Below, in pieces: positions 41,780 to 51,806 of a stretch of DNA of 64,000 nt. This stretch comes from Gordonia pseudamarae (GTDB lineage Bacteria > Actinomycetota > Actinomycetes > Mycobacteriales > Mycobacteriaceae). The notes under the pieces are model-generated. The model was not told the origin of the DNA and searched no databases. It saw only the letters and a list, made by a program, of their open reading frames with translations. The stretch lies in the NCBI RefSeq assembly GCF_025273675.1, contig NZ_CP045809.1, positions 1,302,001 through 1,366,000 of the forward strand. The letters are read 5' to 3'. How positions within the stretch are numbered: the stretch's first letter is position 1; every line of letters starts with the position of its first letter. Made by a program: the position numbers and the translations under genes.

Positions 41780-43447
41780 TCAGCCCCAGCTGGGCAGCCA
41801 GATCTGGTTGTGCCACTGCTCGGGCGAGATCGGGCTCGCGGTGAGAATCGGCCACAGCCACACGAAGTTGGCGATGACCAGCGCGATGTAGACGGAGACG
41901 ACGAGGATGGCGAGCGTGCGTCGTTCGGTCCGTACCGTGGCCGGGCCGTCCGGGGCGTGCCGGGGGCGTACCCGGGCCGCGGCCGACCGCAGCAGATCAC
42001 CGCAGCACAGTGCCAGCCCCATCACCAGGAACGGGGCCAGTGCGGTGGCGTAGAAGAAGTACATCTGCCGGTCGATCGAGGTGAACCACGGCAGGATGCC
42101 GGCGAGGTAGCCGACCAGGACGGTGCCGTGCGCCCAGTCGCGGCGCGTCACCAGCCGCCACAGCGCCCACAGCAGCATCGGCACCGCCGGCCACCACAAC
42201 GCCGGTGAGCCGATCAGCATCTGCGCCCGGACACATTCGCCGGCGCCGCAGTGATCGGGGCCGTTGTCGATGGCGTACAGCATCGGCCGCAGACTCATCG
42301 GCCAGGTCCACGGTTTCGATTCCCAGGGATGGTGGTTGCCGGCGGCATTGGTGAGTCCGGCATGGAACTCCAGGATCCCCGACTCGTAGTACCACAGCGA
42401 TCGCCACGCCCCCGGCACCCAGGAGAAGGGGCCACCCGTGCCGATCGCGTTGCCCACCTCGTACCGGTACACCGATGTCTCGGAGTTGAACCACGGAATG
42501 AAGCACGCCAGATAGATCAGCACCGGCAGCACCGCCAGACTCATGCCGGCGGGCAGCACGTCGCGTACGAGGGTGCCCCGCCACGGCCGCCGTACGTGGT
42601 ACGCCTTGCGGGTGGCCACGTCCAGCGCCACCGCAAGCACGCCGAACGCGATCACGTAGTAGATGCCCGACCACTTGGTGCCGCAGGTCAGGCCCAGCAT
42701 GATCCCGGCGGTGAACCGATACCAGCGGAACCCGTAACGGGGCCCGTACACGCTGTCGTGGATGCGCCCCTCGCGGTACACCTTGTCGATCCGGGCCCGT
42801 ACCTGGTCGCGGTCGGCGATCAGCGCGGTGAACGCGGCGACGATGAACACCGTCTGCAGGATGTCGAGCATCCCCATCCGCGACTGCACGAACAGCACAC
42901 TGTCGCAGATCGCGAAAACGCCGGCGATGGCGCCGATCAGAGTGGACCGGGTCAGTCGGCGCACCACCCGGTAGACCATCACCACGATTGCGATACCCGC
43001 GATCGCCGGCATGATCCGCCAGCCGACCGGGCCGTAGCCGAACATCCACTCACCCGCGGCGAGCAGCCATTTCGCGACGGGCGGGTGGACGACCAGCCCG
43101 TAGGCGGGATTGTCCTCGATCCAGTTGGCGCCGCTGAGGATCTGCCAGGCCTGCGGAACGTAGTGCTTCTCGTCGAAGACCGGTGTGCCCTGGTCGGTGG
43201 GGTGCGAGAGATTCCACAGCCGGGTCGCGGCGGCGACCAGTGTCAGCAGCAGGCCGACGACGAGCCCGCGCGTACGGTCGGCGGCGCCGAACACCGGTTC
43301 GGGGATGATCGGGGCCGGTGCGGTACCCAGGTCCTCGGAGGTGCCCGGCACGTCGAGCAGCGTGCCCGGGTCCGGTGCGTCCGCGGTGGTGGCCTGCGGG
43401 GCCGGCACGCCGCGCGAGTGCACGGGGCGGTCGGCGGTCAACGTCAC
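41780..43447 (-). CDS. pmt: Dolichyl-phosphate-mannose-protein mannosyltransferase (GT39)
   Basis: A 555-residue integral membrane glycosyltransferase that O-mannosylates exported proteins from polyprenyl-phosphate-mannose. The first external loop has the catalytic acidic motif in GTPVFDEKHYVPQAWQILSG, followed by VVHPPVAKWLLAAGEWMFGY; many helices follow. GTG start at 43447. Divergent from rsmI, the usual actinobacterial arrangement. Confidence 0.93.
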   Translation of the reverse strand: MTLTADRPVHSRGVPAPQATTADAPDPGTLLDVPGTSEDLGTAPAPIIPEPVFGAADRTRGLVVGLLLTLVAAATRLWNLSHPTDQGTPVFDEKHYVPQAWQILSGANWIEDNPAYGLVVHPPVAKWLLAAGEWMFGYGPVGWRIMPAIAGIAIVVMVYRVVRRLTRSTLIGAIAGVFAICDSVLFVQSRMGMLDILQTVFIVAAFTALIADRDQVRARIDKVYREGRIHDSVYGPRYGFRWYRFTAGIMLGLTCGTKWSGIYYVIAFGVLAVALDVATRKAYHVRRPWRGTLVRDVLPAGMSLAVLPVLIYLACFIPWFNSETSVYRYEVGNAIGTGGPFSWVPGAWRSLWYYESGILEFHAGLTNAAGNHHPWESKPWTWPMSLRPMLYAIDNGPDHCGAGECVRAQMLIGSPALWWPAVPMLLWALWRLVTRRDWAHGTVLVGYLAGILPWFTSIDRQMYFFYATALAPFLVMGLALCCGDLLRSAAARVRPRHAPDGPATVRTERRTLAILVVSVYIALVIANFVWLWPILTASPISPEQWHNQIWLPSWG

Positions 43448-43525
43448 CCGCTCGATGGTAGGGCATCGCCCGAGCGTGGTGCCGCCGCCGTGGGCCGCCC
43501 CCGGATGCGCGGATACCCTGATGCG

Positions 43526-44407
43526 GTGAGTGCTCCCGAGAATCGGATATCCCCCGTTGCTCCGCTCGCCCCGGCAGGCCGGCTCGTCCTGGCCGCGACA
43601 CCGATGGGGCAGGCCGGTGACGCCTCCGCCCGACTGTGCTCGGCGTTGCGGACCGCCGATGTGGTCGCCGCCGAGGACACCCGGCGGGCCCGCAACCTGG
43701 CGTCAGCCCTCGACGTGCAGATCACCGGCCGTATCGTCAGCTACTACGACCACGTGGAGACGGCCCGCGCCCGGCAACTCGTCGAGGCGGTGGCCGAGGG
43801 ATCGACGGTGCTGCTGATCACCGATGCGGGGATGCCGTCGGTCAGCGATCCCGGATATACGGTGGTCCGGGCATGTGTCGACGCCGGGCTGCCGGTGACC
43901 TGCCTGCCGGGCCCGTCCGCGGTGACGACGGCGCTGGCGCTGTCGGCGCTGCCCGCCGAACGGTTCTGTTTCGACGGTTTCGCCCCCCGCAAACCGGGCG
44001 CCCGCCGGACCTGGCTGGCCGAACTGATCGCGCAGCCGCGGACCACGGTCTTCTTCGAATCCCCGCACAGGCTGGCCGACACCCTCGACTGCGCCGCCGA
44101 GGTGCTCGGACCGGACCGACGTGCCGCGGTGTGCCGCGAGCTGACCAAGACTCACGAGGAGGTTCGGCGTGGAACTCTCGCCGAACTCGCGCGCTGGGCC
44201 GCCGACGGGGTGCGCGGCGAGATCACCGTCGTCATCGAGGGCGCGCCGGCGGGTTCGGGTGAACCCGACGTGCCGACGTTGGCCGGACGTGCCGAGGAAC
44301 TCGCGGCGGCCGGGATGCGACTCAAGGACGCCTGCGCGCAGGTGTGTACGGGTCTGGGCGTGTCGCGGCGCGAGGTGTATCAGGCGGTGCTGGACCGGCG
44401 CGGCTGA
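43526..44407 (+). CDS. rsmI: 16S rRNA (cytidine-1402-2'-O)-methyltransferase
   Basis: A 293-residue RsmI. Family motifs: LVLAATPMGQAGDASARL (the usual ATPIGN replaced by ATPMGQ), DVVAAEDTRRARNLASAL, ITDAGMPSVSDPGY, CLPGPSAVTTALALSALP, FFESPHRLADTL and CRELTKTHEEVRRGTL. The GTG at 43526 is preferred, with GATACC-like -10 sequence just upstream; ATG 43505 would add seven residues. Confidence 0.93.
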   Translation: MSAPENRISPVAPLAPAGRLVLAATPMGQAGDASARLCSALRTADVVAAEDTRRARNLASALDVQITGRIVSYYDHVETARARQLVEAVAEGSTVLLITDAGMPSVSDPGYTVVRACVDAGLPVTCLPGPSAVTTALALSALPAERFCFDGFAPRKPGARRTWLAELIAQPRTTVFFESPHRLADTLDCAAEVLGPDRRAAVCRELTKTHEEVRRGTLAELARWAADGVRGEITVVIEGAPAGSGEPDVPTLAGRAEELAAAGMRLKDACAQVCTGLGVSRREVYQAVLDRRG

Positions 44408-44429
44408 CCGGGCGGTCCGGGATCAGCCG
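44401..44429. terminator. Bidirectional terminator between rsmI and the GAF regulator
   Basis: CGGCTGA (44401-44407) and TCAGCCG (44423-44429) pair exactly and contain both stop codons; an inner CCGG pairing extends the stem. Confidence 0.5.
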
Positions 44430-45652
44430 GTGAGTGCCGGATCGGGTTCGTGCATGCCCGATCGCGCCGGCTCGACGTCGCCGACGACGCGCAGTTCGAC
44501 GCCCCGCGAGAGCCGGTAGGGGCGGCTGGACAGCAGCGAGCCGACCACTCGTCGCAGCCGGGACATCTCGGCGCGCACGGTCACCAGGTGCTCGGTGTCG
44601 CCGAACAGCCGCCGGCTCAGCTCGGCACCGGTGATGCCGCTCTCACCCGCATCGGCCAGCAGCAGCACGATCTGGGCGTGCCGCCGGGTGAGCACCGACC
44701 GCCATTCGCTGTCGGTGCCGGTCACCGTGACGCTGGGCTCACCGCGCAGGTCGAGTGTGGCGACAACCGGTCCGCCCGGGCCCGACGGGCGCAACAACCA
44801 GCCGCCGGTGACGCGTTCGATCTCGCACACACCCATGCCGGGAACGAACGGCATCGCCCCCGGTACCGGCGCGTCGATGCGGTTGGGGGCGGTGAAGCCG
44901 ACCCCTGCGGCCACCCAGCCGTTGTCGTCGACAACCATGCCCGGACCCGACAGGCCGGTGAGGTGGGCGACGGTGCGCACCCGCAGTTCGGCCAGGTTGC
45001 GCTCGTGCGTCATCTCCATCTCGCGCTCGCCGAGCGCGGCGAACGCGGTGACCAGGGCGGTGGATGCTTGCTGGAGTTCGGCGCACGGCCCGGTGATGCC
45101 GATCAGGCCGACGATCGACCCGGTCGAGCGGTCCCGGATGGGTGCGGCGGCGCAATATACCTTGTGCAGGGCGCGACAGTAGTGTTCGGGACCGAATACC
45201 AGTTGCGGCCGCCCGGTCCGCATCACCATCGTGACCGCGTTGGTGCCCACCGACTGCTCATCCCAGCGGCTGCCTTCGAACAACCGGATACCGGCGGCGA
45301 TGGGCAGCAGGTCGGCCGGGACATTGCGGTGGATGATGGTCCCGTCGGGGTCGACGACCAGCATGATCAGGTGGGGATCGGTGACCGCGTCGGAGAACAG
45401 CTGCCGCATGCGTTCGATGGCACCGGCCAGCGGGTGGTGGGCCAGCCGCTCGGCGACACTCGCGCGCCCGGCCAGCGGTGGATCGAGGTTGTCGGGGTCG
45501 ACGCCGAACTCCGCCGACTGCCGCCAGGACGTGACGAGTTCGTCACGGATGAACTCGGGTGCGGCCTCGCCGCGGCCGACGACGGCCTCGTGTGCCGCGG
45601 CCAGCCGGTCGTGCATCCGCACAAGATCTGTCCCCGGCGTGATCAACCCCAT
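44423..45652 (-). CDS. GAF domain transcriptional regulator (AcoR-like, without AAA+ domain)
   Basis: A 409-residue protein: residues about 60-200 form an AcoR-like sensory region (VTSWRQSAEFGVDPDNL, WDEQSVGTNAVTMVMRTGRP, GPEHYCRALHKVYCAAAPIR), a middle domain follows, and the C-terminus (RRHAQIVLLLADAGESGITG, AELSRRLFGDTEHLVTVRAE, MSRLRRVVG) looks like a winged-helix DNA-binding domain. No sigma-54 ATPase motif is present. Such regulators control alcohol, acetoin or glycerol catabolism in other actinobacteria; the target here is unknown. Confidence 0.8.
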   Translation of the reverse strand: MGLITPGTDLVRMHDRLAAAHEAVVGRGEAAPEFIRDELVTSWRQSAEFGVDPDNLDPPLAGRASVAERLAHHPLAGAIERMRQLFSDAVTDPHLIMLVVDPDGTIIHRNVPADLLPIAAGIRLFEGSRWDEQSVGTNAVTMVMRTGRPQLVFGPEHYCRALHKVYCAAAPIRDRSTGSIVGLIGITGPCAELQQASTALVTAFAALGEREMEMTHERNLAELRVRTVAHLTGLSGPGMVVDDNGWVAAGVGFTAPNRIDAPVPGAMPFVPGMGVCEIERVTGGWLLRPSGPGGPVVATLDLRGEPSVTVTGTDSEWRSVLTRRHAQIVLLLADAGESGITGAELSRRLFGDTEHLVTVRAEMSRLRRVVGSLLSSRPYRLSRGVELRVVGDVEPARSGMHEPDPALTG

Positions 45653-45661
45653 GGCGACATC

Positions 45662-46939
45662 CTAACGGGTCGGGTGCGATCGTCCGGTGTCATCGTGGGG
45701 GAAGGCGGACACGATGGAGGCCGCCTTGTCCAGGCATTCCTGCCATTCGCGGGCCGGGTCGGAGTCGATGGTGATCCCGCCGCCCACGCCCAGGACCGCC
45801 TCGCCGTCGGGGGTGACCGCGACGGTGCGGATCGCCACGTTCAGGTCGAGGTCGCCGCCCGGCCCGCACATCCCGATCGCACCGCAGTACACCCCGCGCG
45901 AGTGCTGTTCCCAGTCGGCCAGCAGTGACAGCGCCCGCAGCTTCGGGGTTCCGGTCACAGACGCGGGCGGGAACGTGGCCTCCAGCAGATCGGTTGTGCT
46001 GACGTGGCTTCCGACATCCGCGCGGACGGTCGACACCAGATGCCACACCCCGGGGGCGGGGGAGGTCCGGAGCAGGGCGGGCACGGTGACGCTGCCGATG
46101 TCGGCGACCCGGCCCAGATCGTTGCGGACGAGGTCGACGATCATCACGTTTTCGGCGATGTCCTTCACCGACGACGCCAGGGTGGCGGGGTCGCCGGATG
46201 CGGCGATGGTGCCCTTGATGGGCGCCGAGATCACCGCTCCGTCGGCGCGGCGCAGGAACGTCTCCGGTGAAAAGCTCGCCACTGAACCCCAATCACCTTG
46301 CAGAAAAGCGGATTTGGCCGGTGTTGTGGCAGCGGCGAGAAGTCGGTAGAAGTCCGCTGTACAGCCGTCGATCCGTCCGGTGAAGCGGGTGCACACACAG
46401 GCCTGGTAGACCTCGCCCGCCCGGATGGCCGCCAGGCAGGACTCGACGGCCGCCAGGTGGGGCTGCCGCTGTGGTGCGTGCCAGCTCACCCGCGGCGGTC
46501 GTGGCGGACCGAGTTGAGCGGCCGTGGTGAGGCAGTCCGAAATCCATGTCGGGCAAGGTGATCGGTCGATGCTGCGGTATTCCCAGCGGCCGTCGTGAAG
46601 CAGCAGGACGGCGTCGGTCTCACCGCCGGCGATCGCCGGCAACCCATCGTCTCCGGTCCCGGTGCCCCCGGTGTTGAGACCCCCCGTCGTGGGGTTGCCG
46701 GTCGCGTCGTCCTCGCCCGTGCCGGCGCGGGCGGCCGAGTAGTGGGGAAAACCGATGTAGCCGAACCAGAATCGGTCGGACACCGGTGGCGGCCGATGGC
46801 CGGCGACCAGGTCGATCGACGGCGCGATCACCGCATCGGCACCCCACCAGTCGCCCACCAGGGCGGCCGGCGGCGGCAGCCGATGTGCCCGGGTGTGGTC
46901 GAGCAACGCACCCAGAACGTCGAGCGGAGCAGGTGTCAA
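45662..46939 (-). CDS. pabB: Aminodeoxychorismate synthase component I
   Basis: A 425-residue chorismate-binding enzyme. The C-terminal half has family signatures [71 protein letters not shown] and [20 protein letters not shown]. Makes aminodeoxychorismate for p-aminobenzoate and folate. The start is likely a TTG at 46939 overlapping the metG stop (TTGA); no better upstream start is in frame without overlapping metG deeply. A Gly/Thr-rich stretch ([19 protein letters not shown]) is a flexible insertion. Confidence 0.88.
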   Translation of the reverse strand: MTPAPLDVLGALLDHTRAHRLPPPAALVGDWWGADAVIAPSIDLVAGHRPPPVSDRFWFGYIGFPHYSAARAGTGEDDATGNPTTGGLNTGGTGTGDDGLPAIAGGETDAVLLLHDGRWEYRSIDRSPCPTWISDCLTTAAQLGPPRPPRVSWHAPQRQPHLAAVESCLAAIRAGEVYQACVCTRFTGRIDGCTADFYRLLAAATTPAKSAFLQGDWGSVASFSPETFLRRADGAVISAPIKGTIAASGDPATLASSVKDIAENVMIVDLVRNDLGRVADIGSVTVPALLRTSPAPGVWHLVSTVRADVGSHVSTTDLLEATFPPASVTGTPKLRALSLLADWEQHSRGVYCGAIGMCGPGGDLDLNVAIRTVAVTPDGEAVLGVGGGITIDSDPAREWQECLDKAASIVSAFPHDDTGRSHPTR

Positions 46940-48510
46940 GACGTCTCGTAGCGGGGAAACACCGGAGACGGCTTGGGCAGCGGGGTACCGGGGACGAGCC
47001 GGGTGGTGACCGCGGCGAACCGCCGGTCTTCGCCGACCGCCAGCAGGTCGAGGATCGTGCCGCAGGAGGTGGGCAGCACCGGCTGCGCCAGCAACGCGAC
47101 GATCCGCACCGTCTCGGCGCACACGTACAGCACGGTCGCGGTCCGGTCCACGTCGGACTTGGCCAGCTTCCACGGTTCCTGCGCCGAGATGTACCGGTTG
47201 GTGTCGGCCAGCACCGACCACAGCGACTCCAGGCCGAGATGGATGGCCTGTGCGTCGAAGTGTCCGCGTACCTGCTCGAGCAGTGCGTCCGCGGCGTCGA
47301 GCAGCACGCGGTCGGCGTCGGTGAACTCGCCCGGCCGCGGTACCGCACCGTCGAAGTACTTGCCGATCATCGACAGGGTGCGCTGGGCCAGGTTGCCGAA
47401 TTCGTTGGCCAGATCGGCGTTGATCCGGCTGATCATCGCCTCCGCCGAATAGGACCCGTCCTGACCGTAGGACACCTCGCGCAGGAAGAAATAGCGCACC
47501 GGGTCGAGCCCGAACTGGTCGATCAGATTGCCCGGGTCCACCACATTGCCCACCGACTTGCTCATCTTTTCGCCCTTGTTGAACAAAAAGCCATGCGCGA
47601 ACACGCGTTTGGGCAGGTCGATGCCCGCGCTGAGCAGGAAGGCCGGCCAGTACACGCAGTGGAAGCGGATGATGTCCTTGCCGATGATGTGCAGATCGGC
47701 CGGCCAGTACCTGCCGGTGGTCTCCGGATCGTCCGGGAAACCGGCACCGGTGAGGTAGTTGGTGAGCGCGTCCACCCACACGTACATGACATGACCGGGA
47801 TGATCGGGCACCGGCACACCCCAGTCGAAGGTGGTCCGCGAGATCGACAGGTCGGTGAGCCCGCCCTTGACGAAGCTGATCACCTCGTTGCGGCGCACGT
47901 CGGGGCCGATGAACTCGGGATGCTCCTCGTACAGGGCGAGCAACCGATCCTGGTACGCCGAGAGCCGGAAGAAGTAGGTCTCCTCCTCGGTCCAGGTCAG
48001 CTTGTGCCCGTTGTCGGCGGCCACCCGGTCGCCGGCCTCGTCGACGGTGGTGTCGGCTTCGGCGTAGAAGACCTCGTCCCGGACGTCGTACCAGCCCGAA
48101 TACTTGTCCAGATAGATATCGCCGGCGTCGGCCATCCGCCGCCAGATGGCCTCCGAGGCGCGTTTGTGGTCGTCGTCGGAGGTGCGGATGAACCGGTCGT
48201 AGGACGAACCCAGCCGATCCTGCAGTTCCTGGAATCTGTCGGAGTTGCGGGCGGCCAGCTCGGCGGTGGACACGCCCTCGGCCTGTGCGGTCTGCTGCAT
48301 CTTCTGTCCGTGCACGTCCGTCCCGGTGAGGAAGCGGACGTCGAAGCCGTCGAGTCTCTTGAACCGCGCCAGTGCGTCGGCCGAGATGTACTCGTAGGCG
48401 TGGCCGATGTGCGGCACACCGTTGGGGTAGGCGATGGCGGTGGTCAGGTAGTACGGACGGCCGGCCCCATACAACTCGGGGCCGGCGGCCGCGGCGGTGT
48501 CTGCAGACAT
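46936..48510 (-). CDS. metG: Methionyl-tRNA synthetase
   Basis: A 524-residue class I synthetase: HIGH-type motif in [25 protein letters not shown] in [20 protein letters not shown], and [19 protein letters not shown] [12 protein letters not shown]. The connective peptide lacks the zinc cysteines, as in the short mycobacterial MetG. No C-terminal tRNA-binding (EMAP) domain. The stop overlaps pabB. Confidence 0.96.
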   Translation of the reverse strand: MSADTAAAAGPELYGAGRPYYLTTAIAYPNGVPHIGHAYEYISADALARFKRLDGFDVRFLTGTDVHGQKMQQTAQAEGVSTAELAARNSDRFQELQDRLGSSYDRFIRTSDDDHKRASEAIWRRMADAGDIYLDKYSGWYDVRDEVFYAEADTTVDEAGDRVAADNGHKLTWTEEETYFFRLSAYQDRLLALYEEHPEFIGPDVRRNEVISFVKGGLTDLSISRTTFDWGVPVPDHPGHVMYVWVDALTNYLTGAGFPDDPETTGRYWPADLHIIGKDIIRFHCVYWPAFLLSAGIDLPKRVFAHGFLFNKGEKMSKSVGNVVDPGNLIDQFGLDPVRYFFLREVSYGQDGSYSAEAMISRINADLANEFGNLAQRTLSMIGKYFDGAVPRPGEFTDADRVLLDAADALLEQVRGHFDAQAIHLGLESLWSVLADTNRYISAQEPWKLAKSDVDRTATVLYVCAETVRIVALLAQPVLPTSCGTILDLLAVGEDRRFAAVTTRLVPGTPLPKPSPVFPRYETS

Positions 48511-48563
48511 AATGTCGTCAGATTACCGACCCGTGCGGGCAGGTGCCTAACCATCACCGCCGC

Positions 48564-50915
48564 TCACACGCTGCGCTGGTACGGCTCGCAGCCGGGCGGC
48601 GCGTTCGGCGGGGTTCGGTGCTCGATCCCGGGGATGGTCATGGACACCGGCTGCTCGTGCAGGGTGAACTCCTCGCCGTGGTGGGCCAGCTCGATCGGCG
48701 GACCCGACAGCAGTCGATAGGTGGCGTGCTCCTTGTCGATGGCGACGACGATCTTGGAGTCACGCACCACCATCCTGAACGACAGGTAGGTGAGCCGGGT
48801 GGGCAGGCGCGGCGCGAAGGTGATGTTGCCGCCGAAATCGCGCATGCCGCCGAAACCGGCCACGCAATCGGTCCAGGCCCCGGCGAGCGCGGCGATGTGC
48901 AACCCGCTGCTGACATTGTTGTGCAGGTCGTGCAGGTCGGTGAACACCGATTCCGAGAGCAGGTCGTAGGCCAGGTCGAGATAGCCGACCTCCGCGGCGG
49001 TGACGGCCTCACAGCACGCCGACAGTGACGAGTCGCGCACGGTTATCGGATAGTAGTAGTCGAAGTTCTTGAGCTTCTGCTCGGCGCTGAACTCCTCTCC
49101 GAAGCTGTACATCGCGAACACCAGGTCGGCCTGCTTGACCACCTGCTTGCGGTACAGGTCGTAGTACGGATAGTTCAGCAGCAGTGGGTATTTGCCTACC
49201 GAAGCCTCGAAATCCCAGGCACCGAGCAGGGTGAACGATTCGCACTGCTGATGCACCCCGAGTGCCTCGTCGTACGGGATCGTCATCGCATCGGCGCATG
49301 ACTCCCAGTGCGCCACTTCGGCATTGGTGACACCGAGCAGGCCGGCGATATCGGGTCGGCGGTGCACCACCTCGGCGGCGTCGCGCAGATTCTGCCGCGC
49401 AGCCAGATTGGTGAACACGTTGTTGTTGACGATGGCGGTGTACTCATCGGGTCCGGTCACCCCGTCGATCCGGAACCTGCCGTTGACGTCGTGGTGTCCG
49501 AGTCCGGCGAACAGTCGGGCGGTTTCCACGAGAAGCTCCACACCGCACTCGGTTTCGAACTTCTCGTCATGGGTGGCGCGCAGATAGCGGGCGGTGGCGT
49601 TGGCGATATCGGCGGACACGTGGACACCGGCGGTACCGGCGGGCCAGTAGCCCGAACATTCGTCGCCGTTGATGGAGCGCCACGGGAACATCGCCCCACG
49701 CTGGCCGAGTTCGGCGGCGCGGGCCTTGGCCTTGTCCATCGTCGCGTGCCGCCAGCGCAACTCCTCACCGGCCGCCGCGGGTGCGGTGTAGGTGAGCATC
49801 GGCAGGATGAAACTCTCGGTGTCCCAGAAGGTGTGACCGTCGTAACCGGGGCCGGTCAGGCCCTTGGCGGGGATGGCCCGGGACTGCCCGCGGGCCCCGG
49901 CCTGCAGCACATGGAACAGCGAGAACCGCACCGCCTGCTGGAGCTCGGCGTCGCCGTCGAGCTCGATATCGGCGTCCCGCCAGAAGTCATCGAGGTAGGC
50001 AACCTGCTCGGCTTTGAGCGCCGCCCATCCGGTTTCCATCGCCATCGCCAGCGCCGCGTCGACCTGGGCGCGCAGCGCGGGTACCGAACGCCGGGCCGAC
50101 CAGCCGTAACCGATGTACTTGGTCAGCGACAACTTGGTGCCCTGCGGCACATTGGCGGCGGCCGTGAGCCGGGCCAGGTCACCGTCGGCGCGGATAAACG
50201 CGTCGAACTTGTCGGGGAAGTCGATCTCGTGATCCATCCCGGCGGCCATGTGCAGGTTGGAGTTCTTCGTGTGGTGCACCAGGATCGACCAGAAGTTGCG
50301 GCACGCCGCCAGATCCGGGACCAGCGGGGCGTCGAGCGCGGCGGCCAGTCGCGGATCATTGCCGGGGGTGGGCACGGGTTCGTTGGCGAGCAGGTCCGAC
50401 TGGAGTACCAGCTTCATGTCCTCGCCGATCGGTTCCACCTCGTAGTGGATGGCCGCGATGGTGCGTTTGGTGAACGAGACGAGCCGCTCGGACTTGATGC
50501 GCACCGTGTGGCCGGTGGGCGAGGTCCACAGGGTGGACCGGCGCAGCGTTCCCGTGCGGAAATCGAGGGTGCGTTCGTGCTCCTCGGTACGCCCGTAGCG
50601 CAAGTCCATCGGCTCGTCCTCGACGAGCAGCCGGATGATCTTTCCGTCGGTCACATTCACCACGGTCTGCCCGGATTCTGGGTAGCCGTACCCGCTCTCG
50701 GCGTAGGGCAGACCGCGGCCCTCATAGAAGCCGTTGAGGTAGGTGCCCGGATGGTCGACCGGCTCACCCTCCTCGAAGGTGCCGCGCAGGCCGATGTGGC
50801 CGTTCGACAGGGCGAACAGGGTCTCGGTCTTCTTCAGCGCGTCGGTGTCCAGACCACTCCAGCGCAGGCGCCACGGGTGGACCTCGAAACCGTAGGCATG
50901 TTCGTGAACGGTCAT
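48564..50915 (-). CDS. Glycoside hydrolase family 65 disaccharide phosphorylase
   Basis: A 783-residue GH65 protein (maltose/trehalose/kojibiose phosphorylase group). The N-terminal domain has LFALSNGHIGLRGTFEEGEP and GTYLNGFYEGRGLPYAESGY; the catalytic barrel includes GHTFWDTESFILPMLTYTAP and the catalytic Glu in DGVTGPDEYTAIVNNN; the phosphate-binding region near the C-terminus reads NVSSGLHIAALAGAWTD. It splits an alpha-glucoside with phosphate to beta-glucose 1-phosphate. The ATG overlaps the upstream phosphoglucomutase stop (ATGA), giving a complete two-step pathway to glucose 6-phosphate. Confidence 0.93.
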   Translation of the reverse strand: MTVHEHAYGFEVHPWRLRWSGLDTDALKKTETLFALSNGHIGLRGTFEEGEPVDHPGTYLNGFYEGRGLPYAESGYGYPESGQTVVNVTDGKIIRLLVEDEPMDLRYGRTEEHERTLDFRTGTLRRSTLWTSPTGHTVRIKSERLVSFTKRTIAAIHYEVEPIGEDMKLVLQSDLLANEPVPTPGNDPRLAAALDAPLVPDLAACRNFWSILVHHTKNSNLHMAAGMDHEIDFPDKFDAFIRADGDLARLTAAANVPQGTKLSLTKYIGYGWSARRSVPALRAQVDAALAMAMETGWAALKAEQVAYLDDFWRDADIELDGDAELQQAVRFSLFHVLQAGARGQSRAIPAKGLTGPGYDGHTFWDTESFILPMLTYTAPAAAGEELRWRHATMDKAKARAAELGQRGAMFPWRSINGDECSGYWPAGTAGVHVSADIANATARYLRATHDEKFETECGVELLVETARLFAGLGHHDVNGRFRIDGVTGPDEYTAIVNNNVFTNLAARQNLRDAAEVVHRRPDIAGLLGVTNAEVAHWESCADAMTIPYDEALGVHQQCESFTLLGAWDFEASVGKYPLLLNYPYYDLYRKQVVKQADLVFAMYSFGEEFSAEQKLKNFDYYYPITVRDSSLSACCEAVTAAEVGYLDLAYDLLSESVFTDLHDLHNNVSSGLHIAALAGAWTDCVAGFGGMRDFGGNITFAPRLPTRLTYLSFRMVVRDSKIVVAIDKEHATYRLLSGPPIELAHHGEEFTLHEQPVSMTIPGIEHRTPPNAPPGCEPYQRSV

Positions 50916-51622
50916 GCGGTCACCAGCTCATCGAGGTCGGCGACGACGATGCTCGCGCCTGCCGCGCGCATCGCCTCGGTCTGTTCCCCGTCGTGCCGGT
51001 CGATCGCCACGATATAGCCGAAGTCGCCTGCGGCCGCGGCGGTTACCCCGGAAATGGCGTCCTCGAAGACGGCGGCGTGCGCGGGCTCGACCCCCATCAG
51101 CTGCGCACCGAGCAGGAACGAGTCGGGTGCCGGCTTTCCGTTGAGTCCACGGGCGACGACATCGAGCCCGTCGACGCGGACCTCGACATATCCGGACAGG
51201 TCGGCGGCCTCGAGCACGGCTTCTCCATTCTTCGATGAGGTGACCACGGCGATACGCAGTCCCGCATCGCGCGCGGCCGTCAGATAGCGGACCGAACCCG
51301 GATAGGGGGTGACCCCGTCGGAGGCCAGCGCGGCCAGGAACATCTCGTTCTTGCCGGTGCCGATCGCCTCGATCGTCGCCTCGTCGACGTCGGTGATACC
51401 GCGGGAGGCGAGGAAGGTGCGCACACCGTCGGCGCGGGGTCTGCCGTCGACGTGGTCGAGGTAGTCCTGCGCGGTGAACTCGGCGAATCCGTCCGGGTCA
51501 CGTTCTCGCAGATACGCATCGAAGGCGCGTTTCCACGCGCCGCGGTGCAGCACCGCGGTGGACGTCAGCACCCCGTCGAGGTCGAAGAGTGCGACCGTAA
51601 CTGTTTCTGGCAATCCCAACAC
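50912..51622 (-). CDS. Beta-phosphoglucomutase family HAD hydrolase
   Basis: A 236-residue HAD-superfamily protein: nucleophile Asp in VALFDLDGVLTSTAVLHRGA, motif II in AVVTSSKNGEAVL, motif III Lys in LNGKPAPDSFLLGAQ, and motif IV in AAVFEDAISGVTAA. Converts the beta-glucose 1-phosphate made by the downstream GH65 enzyme to glucose 6-phosphate. GTG 51622 is the most likely start; longer in-frame extensions are Arg/Ser-rich shadow sequence. Confidence 0.9.
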   Translation of the reverse strand: MLGLPETVTVALFDLDGVLTSTAVLHRGAWKRAFDAYLRERDPDGFAEFTAQDYLDHVDGRPRADGVRTFLASRGITDVDEATIEAIGTGKNEMFLAALASDGVTPYPGSVRYLTAARDAGLRIAVVTSSKNGEAVLEAADLSGYVEVRVDGLDVVARGLNGKPAPDSFLLGAQLMGVEPAHAAVFEDAISGVTAAAAGDFGYIVAIDRHDGEQTEAMRAAGASIVVADLDELVTA

Positions 51623-51806
51623 CGGGCCAACGCTACCTGTCGTGCGCCGGTTCGGCGCGGGAAGCGCGCGGGACAAGCATTGGCAGAGGGTTCGGTCGGC
51701 CCGGCCGTGTCCGGACGACCGGGCGAGTGGGGAGCTTGCGACCTGCGAGCGAGGGAGGAAGCCGGGGCCTGAGAGGCCGACCGGGAACCGACCACGAGAC
51801 ACAGCA

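Noticed and set aside
42251..43500. Long plus-strand extension upstream of rsmI
   Set aside because: It is antisense to pmt and lacks any domain; the RsmI homology begins only at about 43526.
46940..47779. N-terminal extension of the pabB frame
   Set aside because: It overlaps metG in another frame and has Arg/Gly-rich shadow composition; PabB similarity starts after 46939.
51623..51802. 60-codon N-terminal extension of the beta-phosphoglucomutase
   Set aside because: The extension is Arg/Ser/Pro-rich and unrelated to the HAD family, whose sequence begins at the FDLDG motif just after GTG 51622.
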